From: Streptomyces sp. NBC_00083
GTDB taxonomy: Bacteria; Actinomycetota; Actinomycetes; Streptomycetales; Streptomycetaceae
Direction of reading: 5' to 3'
Assembly: GCF_026343295.1 (NCBI RefSeq)
Contig: NZ_JAPELY010000001.1
Location: 1,426,001-1,490,000, forward strand
DNA: 64,000 bases
The translations under genes were made by a program, and so were the position numbers. This document shows positions 53,857-62,301 of this stretch, piece after piece. The notes beneath the pieces are model-generated. The model did no database searches. It was not told where the DNA came from and worked only from the letters and a program-made list of their open reading frames with translations. Every line of letters starts with the position of its first letter. Position 1 is the stretch's first letter.

Positions 53857-54182
53857 CCCCGCCCCGCGGTGGGCGCGACCGTTCGGTGCCGGGTGCCCTA
53901 CTAGGGGCGCGGGGAACTGCGCGGGTGCGCCAGCACGGTCTGCACCTGACGGCCGGGGGCCGGGAGGATGGCCCCACCCCACCCCTTCCCGAAACCCTCC
54001 GGGGGCTATGGAACGGCTGAGGTTCAGGATCCTGGGGCTCCGCCCCGGACCCCGGTCGCGCCCGAAAGGCGCTCGTCCTCAAGCGCCGGACGGGCTGAGG
54101 GGGTGCACCTGCCCGGCGCCGAGCCGCTCAGGGCCCCGGCGCCCGCGAGGGGTGCGTTCGGACCGTATCTGAGGGCGCGCCC
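53857..54182. other. Gap without a gene, mostly repeat DNA
   Basis: This gap holds repeat copy A (53903-54099) and otherwise GC-rich sequence without a recognisable gene or promoter. Confidence 0.6.
53903..54099 (+). repeat. Streptomyces intergenic modular repeat, copy A
   Basis: Modules in order: AGGGGCGCGGGGAACTGCGC; GCACGGTCTGCACC with GGCCGGGGG; a CCCCACCCC-CCCCTTCCCGAAACCCTCCGGGG block; GGTTCAGGATCCTGGGGCTCC and GCCCCGGACCCCG; then GGCGCTCGTCCTCAAGCGCC and GGACGGGCTGAG. The same modules in the same order occur on the minus strand at 63655-63868. No coding capacity and no transposase. Confidence 0.85.
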
Positions 54183-54464
54183 TCAGGAATCCAGACCGAT
54201 CGCGAACGCCGCTTCCAGGTCGTGCTGGGAGTACGTGCGGAACGCCACGTGCGTGTCCGTGCCCTCCACCCCCGGGATCTTGCTGATGCTGCCGGGGATG
54301 ATGTCCGCGAGGTCGTCGTGGCGGGCCACCCTGACCAGCGCGATCAGATCGTACGTACCCGTCACCGAGTACACCTCGCTGACGCTGTCCAGCGCTGCGA
54401 TGGACTCCGCGATCTCCGGAATCCGGTCCACGCTGGTCTTGATGAGCACGATCGCGGTGATCAC
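54183..54464 (-). CDS. Stand-alone Lrp/AsnC ligand-binding (RAM) domain protein
   Basis: A 93-residue protein consisting only of the RAM effector domain of Lrp/AsnC regulators (MITAIVLIKTSVDRIPEIAE, VYSVTGTYDLIALVRVARHDD, IPGVEGTDTHVAFRTYS). It has no DNA-binding helix-turn-helix. Such proteins may bind amino acids or form mixed oligomers with full Lrp proteins. The GTG start overlaps the rhomboid stop (GTGA), so the two are cotranslated. Confidence 0.9.
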   Translation of the reverse strand: MITAIVLIKTSVDRIPEIAESIAALDSVSEVYSVTGTYDLIALVRVARHDDLADIIPGSISKIPGVEGTDTHVAFRTYSQHDLEAAFAIGLDS

Positions 54465-55210
54465 GGCTGGCTTTCTCCCTCGGTGGCGGCCGGACCCGCG
54501 TTCTCCACGGGCTTTCGGCGTTTCACTCTATCCGCCCCGCGGAAACGGGCCCACGCGTAGAGGAAGCCCAGACCGAAGCCGACGAGGTGGGCGAGATAGG
54601 CCACCCCCGGCCCGGACGGAGCGCTCCGGACCGCCAGCCACTGCAGCGCGAACCAGAACACGAGCACGATCCACGCGGGGAAGCGCAGCGGCAAAAAGAG
54701 CAGGAACGGGAAGATGCTCGTGACCCGCGCCTTGGGGAAGAGGCAGAGGAACGCGCCCAGGACGGCCGAGATCGCCCCGGACGCCCCCACCAGGGTCTGG
54801 TCCGAGTCCGCGTGCGCCATCGCGTACCCGAGCAGCGCGAGATAGCCCGACACGAGGTAGAACAGGGCGAACTCGATCCGGCCCACGCGCTCCTCGGTCA
54901 TCGCGCCGAACACGTACAGGAACAGCATGTTGCCGAGCAGGTGCAGCCAGCTGCCGTGGACGAAGAGCGCGGTGAGCGGGGTGAGCAGGGCGTGCGCGTG
55001 GCCCGCCATGAGTTCCGTGGGGACGACGCCCCACCGTGCGAAGTAGTCGCTCTGGGCGCTCAGGATCGCGTCGCCCGTGCCGTAGACCGGGTCGAGGCCG
55101 GAGACCGGGCTCAGCAGGAAGAGCAGGCAGCACGCGGCGATCAGCCCGTACGTCATGGTCGGGCCCCGTACCGCGCCCCTGACGATCGCCGCTCCCCGCC
55201 ACTTGATCAT
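54461..55210 (-). CDS. Rhomboid-family intramembrane serine protease
   Basis: A 249-residue protein with six or seven membrane helices. The catalytic Ser lies in VGASGAISAVLGAFL and His in AYLAHLVGFGLGFLYAW. The HGSWLHLLGNMLFLYVFG segment is the conserved loop-helix of rhomboids. It cleaves membrane-spanning substrates. The start is taken as ATG (MIKWRGAAIV); a TTG six codons upstream is possible. No Shine-Dalgarno site is clear. Coupled to the RAM-domain gene. Confidence 0.9.
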   Translation of the reverse strand: MIKWRGAAIVRGAVRGPTMTYGLIAACCLLFLLSPVSGLDPVYGTGDAILSAQSDYFARWGVVPTELMAGHAHALLTPLTALFVHGSWLHLLGNMLFLYVFGAMTEERVGRIEFALFYLVSGYLALLGYAMAHADSDQTLVGASGAISAVLGAFLCLFPKARVTSIFPFLLFLPLRFPAWIVLVFWFALQWLAVRSAPSGPGVAYLAHLVGFGLGFLYAWARFRGADRVKRRKPVENAGPAATEGESQP

Positions 55211-55365
55211 GGGGAGAGAATGGCCCAAAGGGAGCTTTCGGTACAGACCGCCTCGCCGTGGAGGCGGCCCGCGCGTAGGCCGTAGGGTTGCGGGCAGTAC
55301 TCCCGCAGTTCAATGGCGCACCGCGAGATCCTGGACCATGGAAGTGGAAAAGAGGGCGGCACCAC

Positions 55366-55620
55366 ATGACCACTGTTCCCCAGCCGACCACCGAGACCCG
55401 GTGGCGCTGCACGCTCTGCGGAAACCTCACCCGTTTCGATGTCACCCGCTCGTCGAAAGTGATCGAGTACGTCCATCTGGACCTCGCCGGGGAGCCCAAG
55501 GTGGAGGAACGCGAGGTGGTCAGTGAGACCATCGAGTCGGTCCGCTGCCGCTGGTGCAACGCGGTGGACCAGATCGAGCTGGTGGACAGGCCGGGTGCCG
55601 ACTCCGCGACCGCTTCCTGA
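55366..55620 (+). CDS. Small zinc-ribbon-like protein
   Basis: An 84-residue protein with two CxxC pairs, CTLCG (15-18) and CRWCN (63-66), spaced as in a zinc ribbon. The central part is mixed charged (VIEYVHLDLAGEPKVEEREVVSE). It may bind zinc and another protein or nucleic acid; no family is certain. GAGGGCGG lies before the ATG. It is followed 44 bases later by the NYN-domain gene. Confidence 0.75.
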   Translation: MTTVPQPTTETRWRCTLCGNLTRFDVTRSSKVIEYVHLDLAGEPKVEEREVVSETIESVRCRWCNAVDQIELVDRPGADSATAS

Positions 55621-55664
55621 GAGGCGGCACGCGCGGTACGCAATGACAGTTGGGGTGACGGATT

Positions 55665-57026
55665 GTGGAGCATGCAAGCGGTGCCGAACCGGCCGCTGCG
55701 GCCGGTGACGGCCCCGCCGAGGTGCTCGACCGCCCGCTGCCCGAAGGCGTGCGGCGCCGGGTCGTCGCCTTCGTCTCCGAGGCGTTCGGCGGCCTGACCG
55801 TCGCCGAACTGCCCGGACAGCTGCGGCAGTACGCCCGTTTCACCCCGACCCGGCGCGCCAAGTTCGCGGGCAACGCGATGGCCGCCGCCCTGGAGGGCGA
55901 CCCCGTCTTCCGGCAGCGCATCGGCGAGCGGCTCAAGGAGTCGCAGCCGGAGCTGGCCGGGGCCGTCGAGGCCGGCTCGCCGCCCGCCGCGGCCGATCCC
56001 GTCGACGTGGCGGCCGTCGCCTATGTGCTGCGCCCCACCGGCTGGGTGAAGCTCGTCGCCGCGGCCGGCGAGGAGGCCCAGCGGGCCTTCGCCGAGCGGG
56101 CCGACGAGGAGGGCAGGCGCGAGGTGGAGCGCCTGCGCGAGGAGCTCGCCCAGGCCCGCGCCCTGATCAAGTCCGAGAACGAGGCCCTGCGTGCGGAGCT
56201 GCTCGCCGCCCGCAAGGAGGCCGAAACGCTCCAGCGCAAACTGCGCAGCGCCCAGAGCGATGTGAAGCGCGGCGAGGCCGCCCTGCGCAAGGTCGTCTCC
56301 GAGATCGACGGCGCGAAGGCCGACGCGGCCGCCCAGGTCGCCGCCGCCGAGAGCGAGACCCGGCGGCTCAAGACGCGGCTCGGTGAGGCCGAGGCGGGAC
56401 TCGAGGCGAGCCGGCGCGCGGTGCGCGAGGGGCGCTCGGTCGAGGACATGCGGCTGCGGCTGCTGCTCGACACCGTCCTCGAAGGAGCCCAGGGCCTGCG
56501 CCGCGAACTGGCCCTGCCGCCCGCCTCGGTGCGCCCCGCCGACACCGTGGACGCGGTGGCGCCCGGCACCATGACGCCCAAGGACATCGCGGCCCGCGCC
56601 CTGTCCGAGACCGACCCGGCGCTCCTGGACCAACTGCTCGGGCTGCCCCAGGTGCACCTGCTGGTGGACGGCTACAACGTCACCAAGACCGGCTATCCGA
56701 CGATGCCGTTGGAGAAGCAGCGCCTGCGGCTGCTCGGCGGCCTCTCGGTGCTCGCCGCGCAGACCGGCGCCGAGGTCACCTGTGTCTTCGACGGCGCGGA
56801 GCTGGCGGCTCCGGTGCTGCTCGCCCCGCCCCGGGGCGTGCGGGTGCTGTTCTCCAAGCCCGGGGTGACCGCGGACGAGCTGATCCGTCAGCTGGTGCGG
56901 GCCGAGCCCTCGGGCCGGCCCGTGGTGGTGGTCTCCACGGACAAGGAGGTCGCGGACGGCGTCGCGAAGGCGGGCGCCCGTCCGGTCGCCTCCCTGCTCC
57001 TGCTCAAGCGACTTTCCCGCGTCTGA
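55665..57026 (+). CDS. NYN-domain (PIN-like) putative RNase with coiled coil
   Basis: A 453-residue protein. Residues 1-110 form a helical N-terminal domain, 140-265 a long coiled coil (RREVERLREELAQARALI, then LRSAQSDVKRGEAALRKVV), and 320-453 an NYN domain with VHLLVDGYNVTKTGY, VTCVFDGAELA and VVVSTDKEVADGVAKAGARP. The Asp residues are the expected metal ligands. NYN proteins of the YacP/Rae1 type cut RNA on ribosomes, which may be the role here. Start is GTG (VEHASGAEPA). Same strand as the zinc-ribbon gene. Confidence 0.87.
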   Translation: MEHASGAEPAAAAGDGPAEVLDRPLPEGVRRRVVAFVSEAFGGLTVAELPGQLRQYARFTPTRRAKFAGNAMAAALEGDPVFRQRIGERLKESQPELAGAVEAGSPPAAADPVDVAAVAYVLRPTGWVKLVAAAGEEAQRAFAERADEEGRREVERLREELAQARALIKSENEALRAELLAARKEAETLQRKLRSAQSDVKRGEAALRKVVSEIDGAKADAAAQVAAAESETRRLKTRLGEAEAGLEASRRAVREGRSVEDMRLRLLLDTVLEGAQGLRRELALPPASVRPADTVDAVAPGTMTPKDIAARALSETDPALLDQLLGLPQVHLLVDGYNVTKTGYPTMPLEKQRLRLLGGLSVLAAQTGAEVTCVFDGAELAAPVLLAPPRGVRVLFSKPGVTADELIRQLVRAEPSGRPVVVVSTDKEVADGVAKAGARPVASLLLLKRLSRV

Positions 57027-57179
57027 GGCATTGCGCGCGCATTGCGGGCGTTCCGCAACTCCTGGGTCCAATGCCCGAATTCGGGTGATCGCTGCCGAGC
57101 GCTCCGTCAAGTGCCCACTACTGCGCGTGGGATGACAGTAAAGAATCCTCACGATGACCGATTTTTTCCCCATCAGGAT

Positions 57180-57209
57180 TTGAACTGATCACGGGAAGGT
57201 CACTAAGGT
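57180..57209 (+). promoter_or_regulatory. Candidate promoter of the first NlpC/P60 gene
   Basis: TTGAAC (57180-57185) and TAAGGT (57204-57209) are 18 bases apart. This gives a leader of about 100 bases. I looked for a c-di-AMP (ydaO-type) riboswitch, known upstream of cell-wall hydrolase genes, and did not recognise one. Confidence 0.5.
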
Positions 57210-57312
57210 CGGGCCTCGTACCTTCATGCGGTTGATCACTCGTTCGGGGTGTCCGTGAAGGGCCCGCCGGCTCTGCTCTGTCCGGCGGTCGAGGAAGAAG
57301 GAGCTCGCCTTC

Positions 57313-58338
57313 GTGGGGTCCCACCGCCGTCCCAAGCCCGCGAGCCGCACCCGCGTGACCGTGCTCAGCGCGACCGCCGCCGCTGTCGTCGCCCTCACCT
57401 CGCAGGCCGCGCAGGCCGACCCCAAGCCCACCAAGGACGAGGTCAAGAGCAAGGTCGACAAGCTCTACGACGAGGCCGAGCAGGCGACCGAGACGGCCAA
57501 CGGCGCCAAGGAGAAGCAGGGCCAGCTGGAGAAGCAGGTCAGCGAGATCCAGGACAAGGTGGCCCGCGGTCAGCAGGAGCTCAACACCCTGCGCAGCGGC
57601 CTCGGTTCGATGGCGTCGGCGCAGTACCGTTCGGGCGGCATAGACCCCTCGCTCGCGCTCTTCCTCTCCTCCAACCCCGACGACTTCCTGGACAAGGCGT
57701 CCGCGCTGGACCAGTTGAGCACCTCTCAGGCCGAGGCGCTCCAGAAGATCCAGGGCAAGCAGCGCACCCTCGCGCAGGAGCGCAAGGAAGCCCAGGACAA
57801 GCTGAAGGACCTCGCCGACACCCGCAAGGTGCTCGACGACAAGAAGAAGGAAGTCCAGGGCAAGCTCGCCGACGCGCAGAAGCTGCTCAACTCCCTGACC
57901 TCGCAGGAGAAGGCCGCGCTCGCCGCCGACAACGCGCGCGCCAACCGCTCCACCGAGCGCCCCAACCTCGGCAGCGACGCGCCCGCCTCCGGCGTCGGCG
58001 CGGCCGCCCTCGCCGCGGCCCAGACGCAGCTCGGCAAGCCCTACAGCTACGGCAAGACCGGCATGGCGAGCTGGGACTGCTCGGGCCTGACGGGCTACGC
58101 CTACGCCCAGGCCGGCGTCCACCTGCCGCGCACCTCGCAGGAGCAGGCCACCCGGGGCACCCGGATCGGCCGCAGCGAGCTCAAGCCCGGCGACCTCGTG
58201 CTCTTCTTCGGCGACCTGCACCACATCGGCCTGTACGCCGGCAACAACACGGTGCTGCACGCCCCGCACACCGGCGCGGTCGTCCGTTACGAGTCGATGG
58301 ACAACATGCCCTTCCAGTTCGGTGTCCGCATCGGCTGA
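57313..58338 (+). CDS. Secreted NlpC/P60 peptidoglycan endopeptidase
   Basis: A 341-residue protein. The signal peptide (VTVLSATAAAVVALTSQAAQA) is followed by two long coiled-coil helices (about 40-220) and a C-terminal NlpC/P60 domain. The catalytic Cys lies in WDCSGLTGYAYAQAG and His in LHHIGLYAGNN. It cuts stem peptides in peptidoglycan; the coiled coil probably inhibits or targets it, as in mycobacterial RipA-type enzymes. Start GTG has AAGGAG 10 bases upstream. It has a paralogue 240 bases downstream. Confidence 0.93.
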   Translation: MGSHRRPKPASRTRVTVLSATAAAVVALTSQAAQADPKPTKDEVKSKVDKLYDEAEQATETANGAKEKQGQLEKQVSEIQDKVARGQQELNTLRSGLGSMASAQYRSGGIDPSLALFLSSNPDDFLDKASALDQLSTSQAEALQKIQGKQRTLAQERKEAQDKLKDLADTRKVLDDKKKEVQGKLADAQKLLNSLTSQEKAALAADNARANRSTERPNLGSDAPASGVGAAALAAAQTQLGKPYSYGKTGMASWDCSGLTGYAYAQAGVHLPRTSQEQATRGTRIGRSELKPGDLVLFFGDLHHIGLYAGNNTVLHAPHTGAVVRYESMDNMPFQFGVRIG

Positions 58339-58577
58339 CCCGCCCTTTCCCTTCGTCAGCCGCCGACACCGCCCAAACGGGCGAATTGTGGCAACTCCCG
58401 CTGACGCGACGCCCCGCCGGTGACCTGTGTTCTCCGGTGGGGCGTCACTTTGCGTAGACGGCGCGGTCGTTGGCCCACGGGTAGTCGCCCGGTTACTGTC
58501 CGGCGTGCGGTTCCCCCGGGTACTCGCCGCCCACCCGGGCGGCAGGGGCCGCACGCAGTGCAAGGGAGTGCGAATCC

Positions 58578-59606
58578 GTGGCGTCCCATCGCCGGCCTTC
58601 GCAGTCGGGCCTGACCCAGAGCGCCCGCGTCACCGTCCTGTCGGCCGCGGCGGCCACCGCCGCGGCGGCCTTCGCGGCGCCCGGGGCGAGCGCGGCCCCG
58701 CACGAGCCGGCCCCGTCGGGGAAGGCCACCGTCGACCGGCTCTTCGAGCAGGCCGAGCAGGCCACCGAGCAGTACGACAAGGCCGATGAGCACGCCAAGC
58801 AGCTGCGCGAGCAGGTCAAGCAGGCGCAGGACGCGGTCGCGCGCGGCCAGGAGAAGATCAACCGCATGCGGGGCGCGCTCGGCGCGATCGCCGGGGCGCA
58901 GTACCGCTCCGGCGGCATCGACCCCGCCCTCGCGCTGCTCCTGTCGTCGAACCCGGACACGTACCTCGACCGGGCCGTCACCTTCGACCGGCTCAGCGAG
59001 CGGCAGACCGGCCAGCTCCACGAACTCCAGCACGAGCAGCGCCGGCTGGCCCAGCAGCGGGCCGAGGCCGGGCGCAAGCTCGCCGAGCTGGAGCGCAGCC
59101 GCACGGAGGTGGCCCGGCACAAGCGGACCGTGGAGTCGAAGCTCGCCCAGGCGCGCCGGCTGCTCAACGCGCTGCCCACCGCCGACCGCGCCGCCTTCGA
59201 CCGCGCCTCCCGCTCCGGGCGGACCGAGCTGCCGCCGCTCGCCGGCGCCGCGCCGGCCTCCTCGCGGGCCGCGGCGGCCGTGATGGCGGCCCGCTCCGCG
59301 ATCGGCAAACCGTACATCTGGGGCGCCAACGGGCCCTCCGGGTTCGACTGTTCGGGCCTGATGCAGTGGTCGTACGCCCGCGCGGGCGTCGGTCTGCCGC
59401 GCACCTCGCAGGAGCAGCGGTACGCCGGCCACCAGGTGCCGCTCTCCGAGGCCAAGCCGGGCGACCTGGTCGCCTACCGGCACGACGCCAGTCACATCGC
59501 GATGTACGTCGGCAACGGCCAGGTCGTGCACGCCCCCTACCCGGGCGCCCCGGTGCGCTACGACCCCGTCGGGATGATGCCCATTTCCTCGGTGACGCGG
59601 GTCTGA
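58578..59606 (+). CDS. Secreted NlpC/P60 peptidoglycan endopeptidase, paralogue
   Basis: A 342-residue protein with the same layout as the gene upstream: signal peptide, coiled coil, then NlpC/P60 domain (Cys in FDCSGLMQWSYARAG, His in ASHIAMYVGNG). The segments RSGGIDPALALLLSSNPDTY and LPRTSQEQ match the neighbour nearly exactly, so they arose by tandem duplication. GGGAG precedes the GTG. The HExxH metallopeptidase gene follows 16 bases later. Confidence 0.92.
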   Translation: MASHRRPSQSGLTQSARVTVLSAAAATAAAAFAAPGASAAPHEPAPSGKATVDRLFEQAEQATEQYDKADEHAKQLREQVKQAQDAVARGQEKINRMRGALGAIAGAQYRSGGIDPALALLLSSNPDTYLDRAVTFDRLSERQTGQLHELQHEQRRLAQQRAEAGRKLAELERSRTEVARHKRTVESKLAQARRLLNALPTADRAAFDRASRSGRTELPPLAGAAPASSRAAAAVMAARSAIGKPYIWGANGPSGFDCSGLMQWSYARAGVGLPRTSQEQRYAGHQVPLSEAKPGDLVAYRHDASHIAMYVGNGQVVHAPYPGAPVRYDPVGMMPISSVTRV

Positions 59607-59622
59607 CCGTACGATCGGCGGC

Positions 59623-60855
59623 GTGGCGGGTCAGGGACACGGTCGACGAGCGGGGCGCGGGCGGGCGGCGGGGTGCGCGCTCGCCGTGCTGCTGTCCGCC
59701 GTCGGCTGCTCGGCGCCCGGCTCCGCGCCGGACGCCGCGACGGGCGCGGTGCAGCAGGTGCTCGACCGGCGGGCGGCCGCCGTCCTCAAGCACGACGCGG
59801 CCGGCTACGCCGACGCGGTGGACCCCGCGGCGAGCGGCCTGCGGACGGCCCAGCGGGCGGAGTTGACCAACCTCGCGCAGGTGCCGCTGGCGTCCTGGAC
59901 GTACGAGGTCGCCGCCCTCGACCGGGACGGGGCGTCGGCCACCGCCAAGGTGGACCTGCGCTACCGCATCCAGGGGTACGACTCCGCGCCCGTGACCACC
60001 GCCCGGACCCTCACCCTCCATCTGCGCGGCGGACGCTGGTACGTCACCGGCGACCGGCCCGCCGCGGGGGCCGCCCAGCTGCTGTGGCAGCAGGGCCCGG
60101 TCACCGTGGTGCGGGGCGCCCACAGCCTGGTCCTGGGGGTGGGCCAGGACCGGGCGAGGCTGCACGAGATCGCGGCCGCCGAGGACGCGGCGGTGCCCGC
60201 GGTCTCCGCGGCCTGGCCCGGCGCGTGGGCGGGCCGGGTCGTCGTCCTCGTCCCCGGCTCCCTCGACGCCATGGCCGCGCTGCTCGGCGCGCCCGCCGCC
60301 TCCTACCGGGGCATCGCCGCGGTGACCACGGGCGAGGCGGGCGGGGCCGGGGCCGCCCCGGCGGACCGGGTGATCGTCAATCCGGACGCGTACGCGGTCC
60401 TCGGCGACCTGGGCCGCGCGGTCGTCCTCACGCACGAGACCACCCATGTGGCCACCCGAGCCCACACCTCGGCCGCCACCCCGATGTGGCTCTCGGAGGG
60501 GTACGCCGACTGGGTCGGCTACCGCCGCACCGGCCGCACCGCGCCCCAGGCCGCCCCCGAACTCCAGAAGGCGGTCCGCGCGGGCGACCTCCCGGCCGGC
60601 CTCCCCTCGGACGCCGACTTCGGCTTCGACGGCGGCGCGGACCGCCTGGCACGGGCGTACGAGGGCGGCTGGCTGGCCTGCCGGATGATCGCGGCCCACT
60701 GGGGCGAGGCGACCCTGGCCCGCCTGTACACGGAAGTGGGCGCCCAGCCACACCGCGAGGGCGCCCTGGAAAAGGCCCTCTCGGACCAACTGGGCCTGAC
60801 CCCGGGGGAGTTCACCACGCAGTGGCGCGCGTACGTCCGCACGCAACTGGGCTGA
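59623..60855 (+). CDS. Exported HExxH zinc metallopeptidase-like protein
   Basis: A 410-residue protein. The N-terminus is basic, then hydrophobic, with a lipobox-like SAVGC, so it is probably a lipoprotein. An NTF2/cystatin-like segment may occupy 45-170. The C-terminal part holds VVLTHETTHVATRAH (HExxH) followed about 20 residues later by WLSEGYADWVGY, whose Glu is the third zinc ligand of gluzincins. The substrate is unknown. It follows the NlpC/P60 gene by 16 bases and is probably in the same transcript. Start GTG. Confidence 0.82.
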   Translation: MAGQGHGRRAGRGRAAGCALAVLLSAVGCSAPGSAPDAATGAVQQVLDRRAAAVLKHDAAGYADAVDPAASGLRTAQRAELTNLAQVPLASWTYEVAALDRDGASATAKVDLRYRIQGYDSAPVTTARTLTLHLRGGRWYVTGDRPAAGAAQLLWQQGPVTVVRGAHSLVLGVGQDRARLHEIAAAEDAAVPAVSAAWPGAWAGRVVVLVPGSLDAMAALLGAPAASYRGIAAVTTGEAGGAGAAPADRVIVNPDAYAVLGDLGRAVVLTHETTHVATRAHTSAATPMWLSEGYADWVGYRRTGRTAPQAAPELQKAVRAGDLPAGLPSDADFGFDGGADRLARAYEGGWLACRMIAAHWGEATLARLYTEVGAQPHREGALEKALSDQLGLTPGEFTTQWRAYVRTQLG

Positions 60856-60882
60856 CGGGCCGGGACCGCGGGCCGTGTCGGG

Positions 60883-62139
60883 TCAGCCGCGCAGGCCCGC
60901 ACCCTTGTTGGAGCTCGGGCTGCCCGGTGTCTCCCTCGCGGTGGCGCGGGTGGTGTTCGACGGGAAGGAGGCGCGGGGTGGTGGGGCCGAGCGCCACAGG
61001 TGACGGCAGGCGAGCAGGGACGCGGTGACCAGGAGGCCGTTGCGGACCACGAGCAGGAGGATTCCCAGCCAGTCGCCGGCCACCACGTGGGAGAACCAGA
61101 TGGGGAACTCCAGGAAGGTCACGCCCGTCGCGATCAGGACCAGCCGCGCCGGGAGGACCATCGCGGTGCGGCGGAAGACGAGACACACCGCGGCCAGCCC
61201 GACCAGCCAGAGCAGGTACTGCGGGCTGATGACCCGGCTCGTGGTGGTGAACAGGAGCACCGCGGTGAAGGCCGCGTCCGCCGGGGTGCTCGGACGCGGC
61301 GAGCCGCGGAACCGGACGCGCCACAGCACCAGCCAGCCGAGGGCGAGCACGCTCAGCGCCATCGCGAGGGCGGAGACCAGCGGGACGTACGGTCCGAGGA
61401 ACTCCACCGAGCCGTAGTTCAGCTGCACCCGGCCCCGCCAGCCGGCGTGCCGGGCCACCTGGAAGACCAGCGCCCCCAGCGACTCGACCTCCGTGCCCCG
61501 CTCCCGCTGGAAGGTGAGGAAGGCGAGCGCGCCCGGCGCCGCCGCGGCACAGGCCACCAGGAGCCCCGCCGCGCACACCGCCGCGGTGGTCAGGGCGCGG
61601 CGCGGGGCGCGTACCAGGAGCAGCACGGGCCACACCTTCAGCAGTGCGCCGACGGCGGCGAGCGCGCCGAGGATCCGCGGGTGGCGGGCGCCGGCGAGCA
61701 GCGCCGCGACGGCGACCGCGGTCACCATCAGGTCGTAGCGGGCGTACGCGGTGGGGCCGAGCAGCGGCACGCCGAGCGCCCACATCCAGGCGCCCTTCGA
61801 GGACTTGCCCGGCCGGCCCGCCGCGTACATCAGGAGAGCGAAGACCAGCAGGTCCGCGAGGAAGGCGAGCGCGAAGAACGCCGTCGCGTAGTCGAGGAAG
61901 GGCAGCGCGGCGGGGGAGAGGATCGCGAGCGCGGCGAGCGGCGGGTACTGCCAGGTCACGTCGTCGAGCGGATACGTTCCGGTGCCGAGCACCTGCGACC
62001 AGCCCTGGTAGATGACATGGACGTCGCTGGTGACGTCGGGGCCGGGCACGACCAGCACCCCGAAGACGCAGAGCAGCAGCAGATAGCGGGTCGCGGCCCA
62101 GATGGCCACCACCGCGAGGGTGCGCCGGGGGATGCTCAT
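60883..62139 (-). CDS. Membrane glycosyltransferase (GT87/DUF2029-like)
   Basis: A 418-residue protein with about ten membrane helices. The first extracytoplasmic loop has the Asp of polyprenyl-phosphate mannosyltransferases (PDVTSDVHVIYQGWSQ, then YPLDDVTWQYPPLA). The C-terminus is a disordered tail. It would transfer a sugar from polyprenyl phosphate outside the membrane. It diverges from a GT4 gene that could work in the same glycolipid pathway. The start ATG (MSIPRRTLAVVAI) has GAGACGG upstream. Confidence 0.85.
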   Translation of the reverse strand: MSIPRRTLAVVAIWAATRYLLLLCVFGVLVVPGPDVTSDVHVIYQGWSQVLGTGTYPLDDVTWQYPPLAALAILSPAALPFLDYATAFFALAFLADLLVFALLMYAAGRPGKSSKGAWMWALGVPLLGPTAYARYDLMVTAVAVAALLAGARHPRILGALAAVGALLKVWPVLLLVRAPRRALTTAAVCAAGLLVACAAAAPGALAFLTFQRERGTEVESLGALVFQVARHAGWRGRVQLNYGSVEFLGPYVPLVSALAMALSVLALGWLVLWRVRFRGSPRPSTPADAAFTAVLLFTTTSRVISPQYLLWLVGLAAVCLVFRRTAMVLPARLVLIATGVTFLEFPIWFSHVVAGDWLGILLLVVRNGLLVTASLLACRHLWRSAPPPRASFPSNTTRATARETPGSPSSNKGAGLRG

Positions 62140-62301
62140 GGTGTCCGTCTCGTCCTCGTATCGGGGCCGGGGAAGCAGCCATGATGCCCGGTGCGCGGAC
62201 GCCCGGCCGGTCAGGCGCGGCGGCGCGCCCTCCGGTTCCGCGGCGCCGCCCCGCGAGCGGCCCCTCGGCTCCGCGGCCCCGGTTCGGTACTGTCGGCGGC
62301 G

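Noticed and set aside
53857..54182. Open frames within repeat copy A
   Set aside because: They arise from repeat modules that occur elsewhere in both orientations; no conserved protein is encoded.
57027..57312. c-di-AMP (ydaO) riboswitch before the NlpC/P60 gene
   Set aside because: I expected one because cell-wall hydrolase genes often carry it, but the conserved core could not be recognised in this leader.
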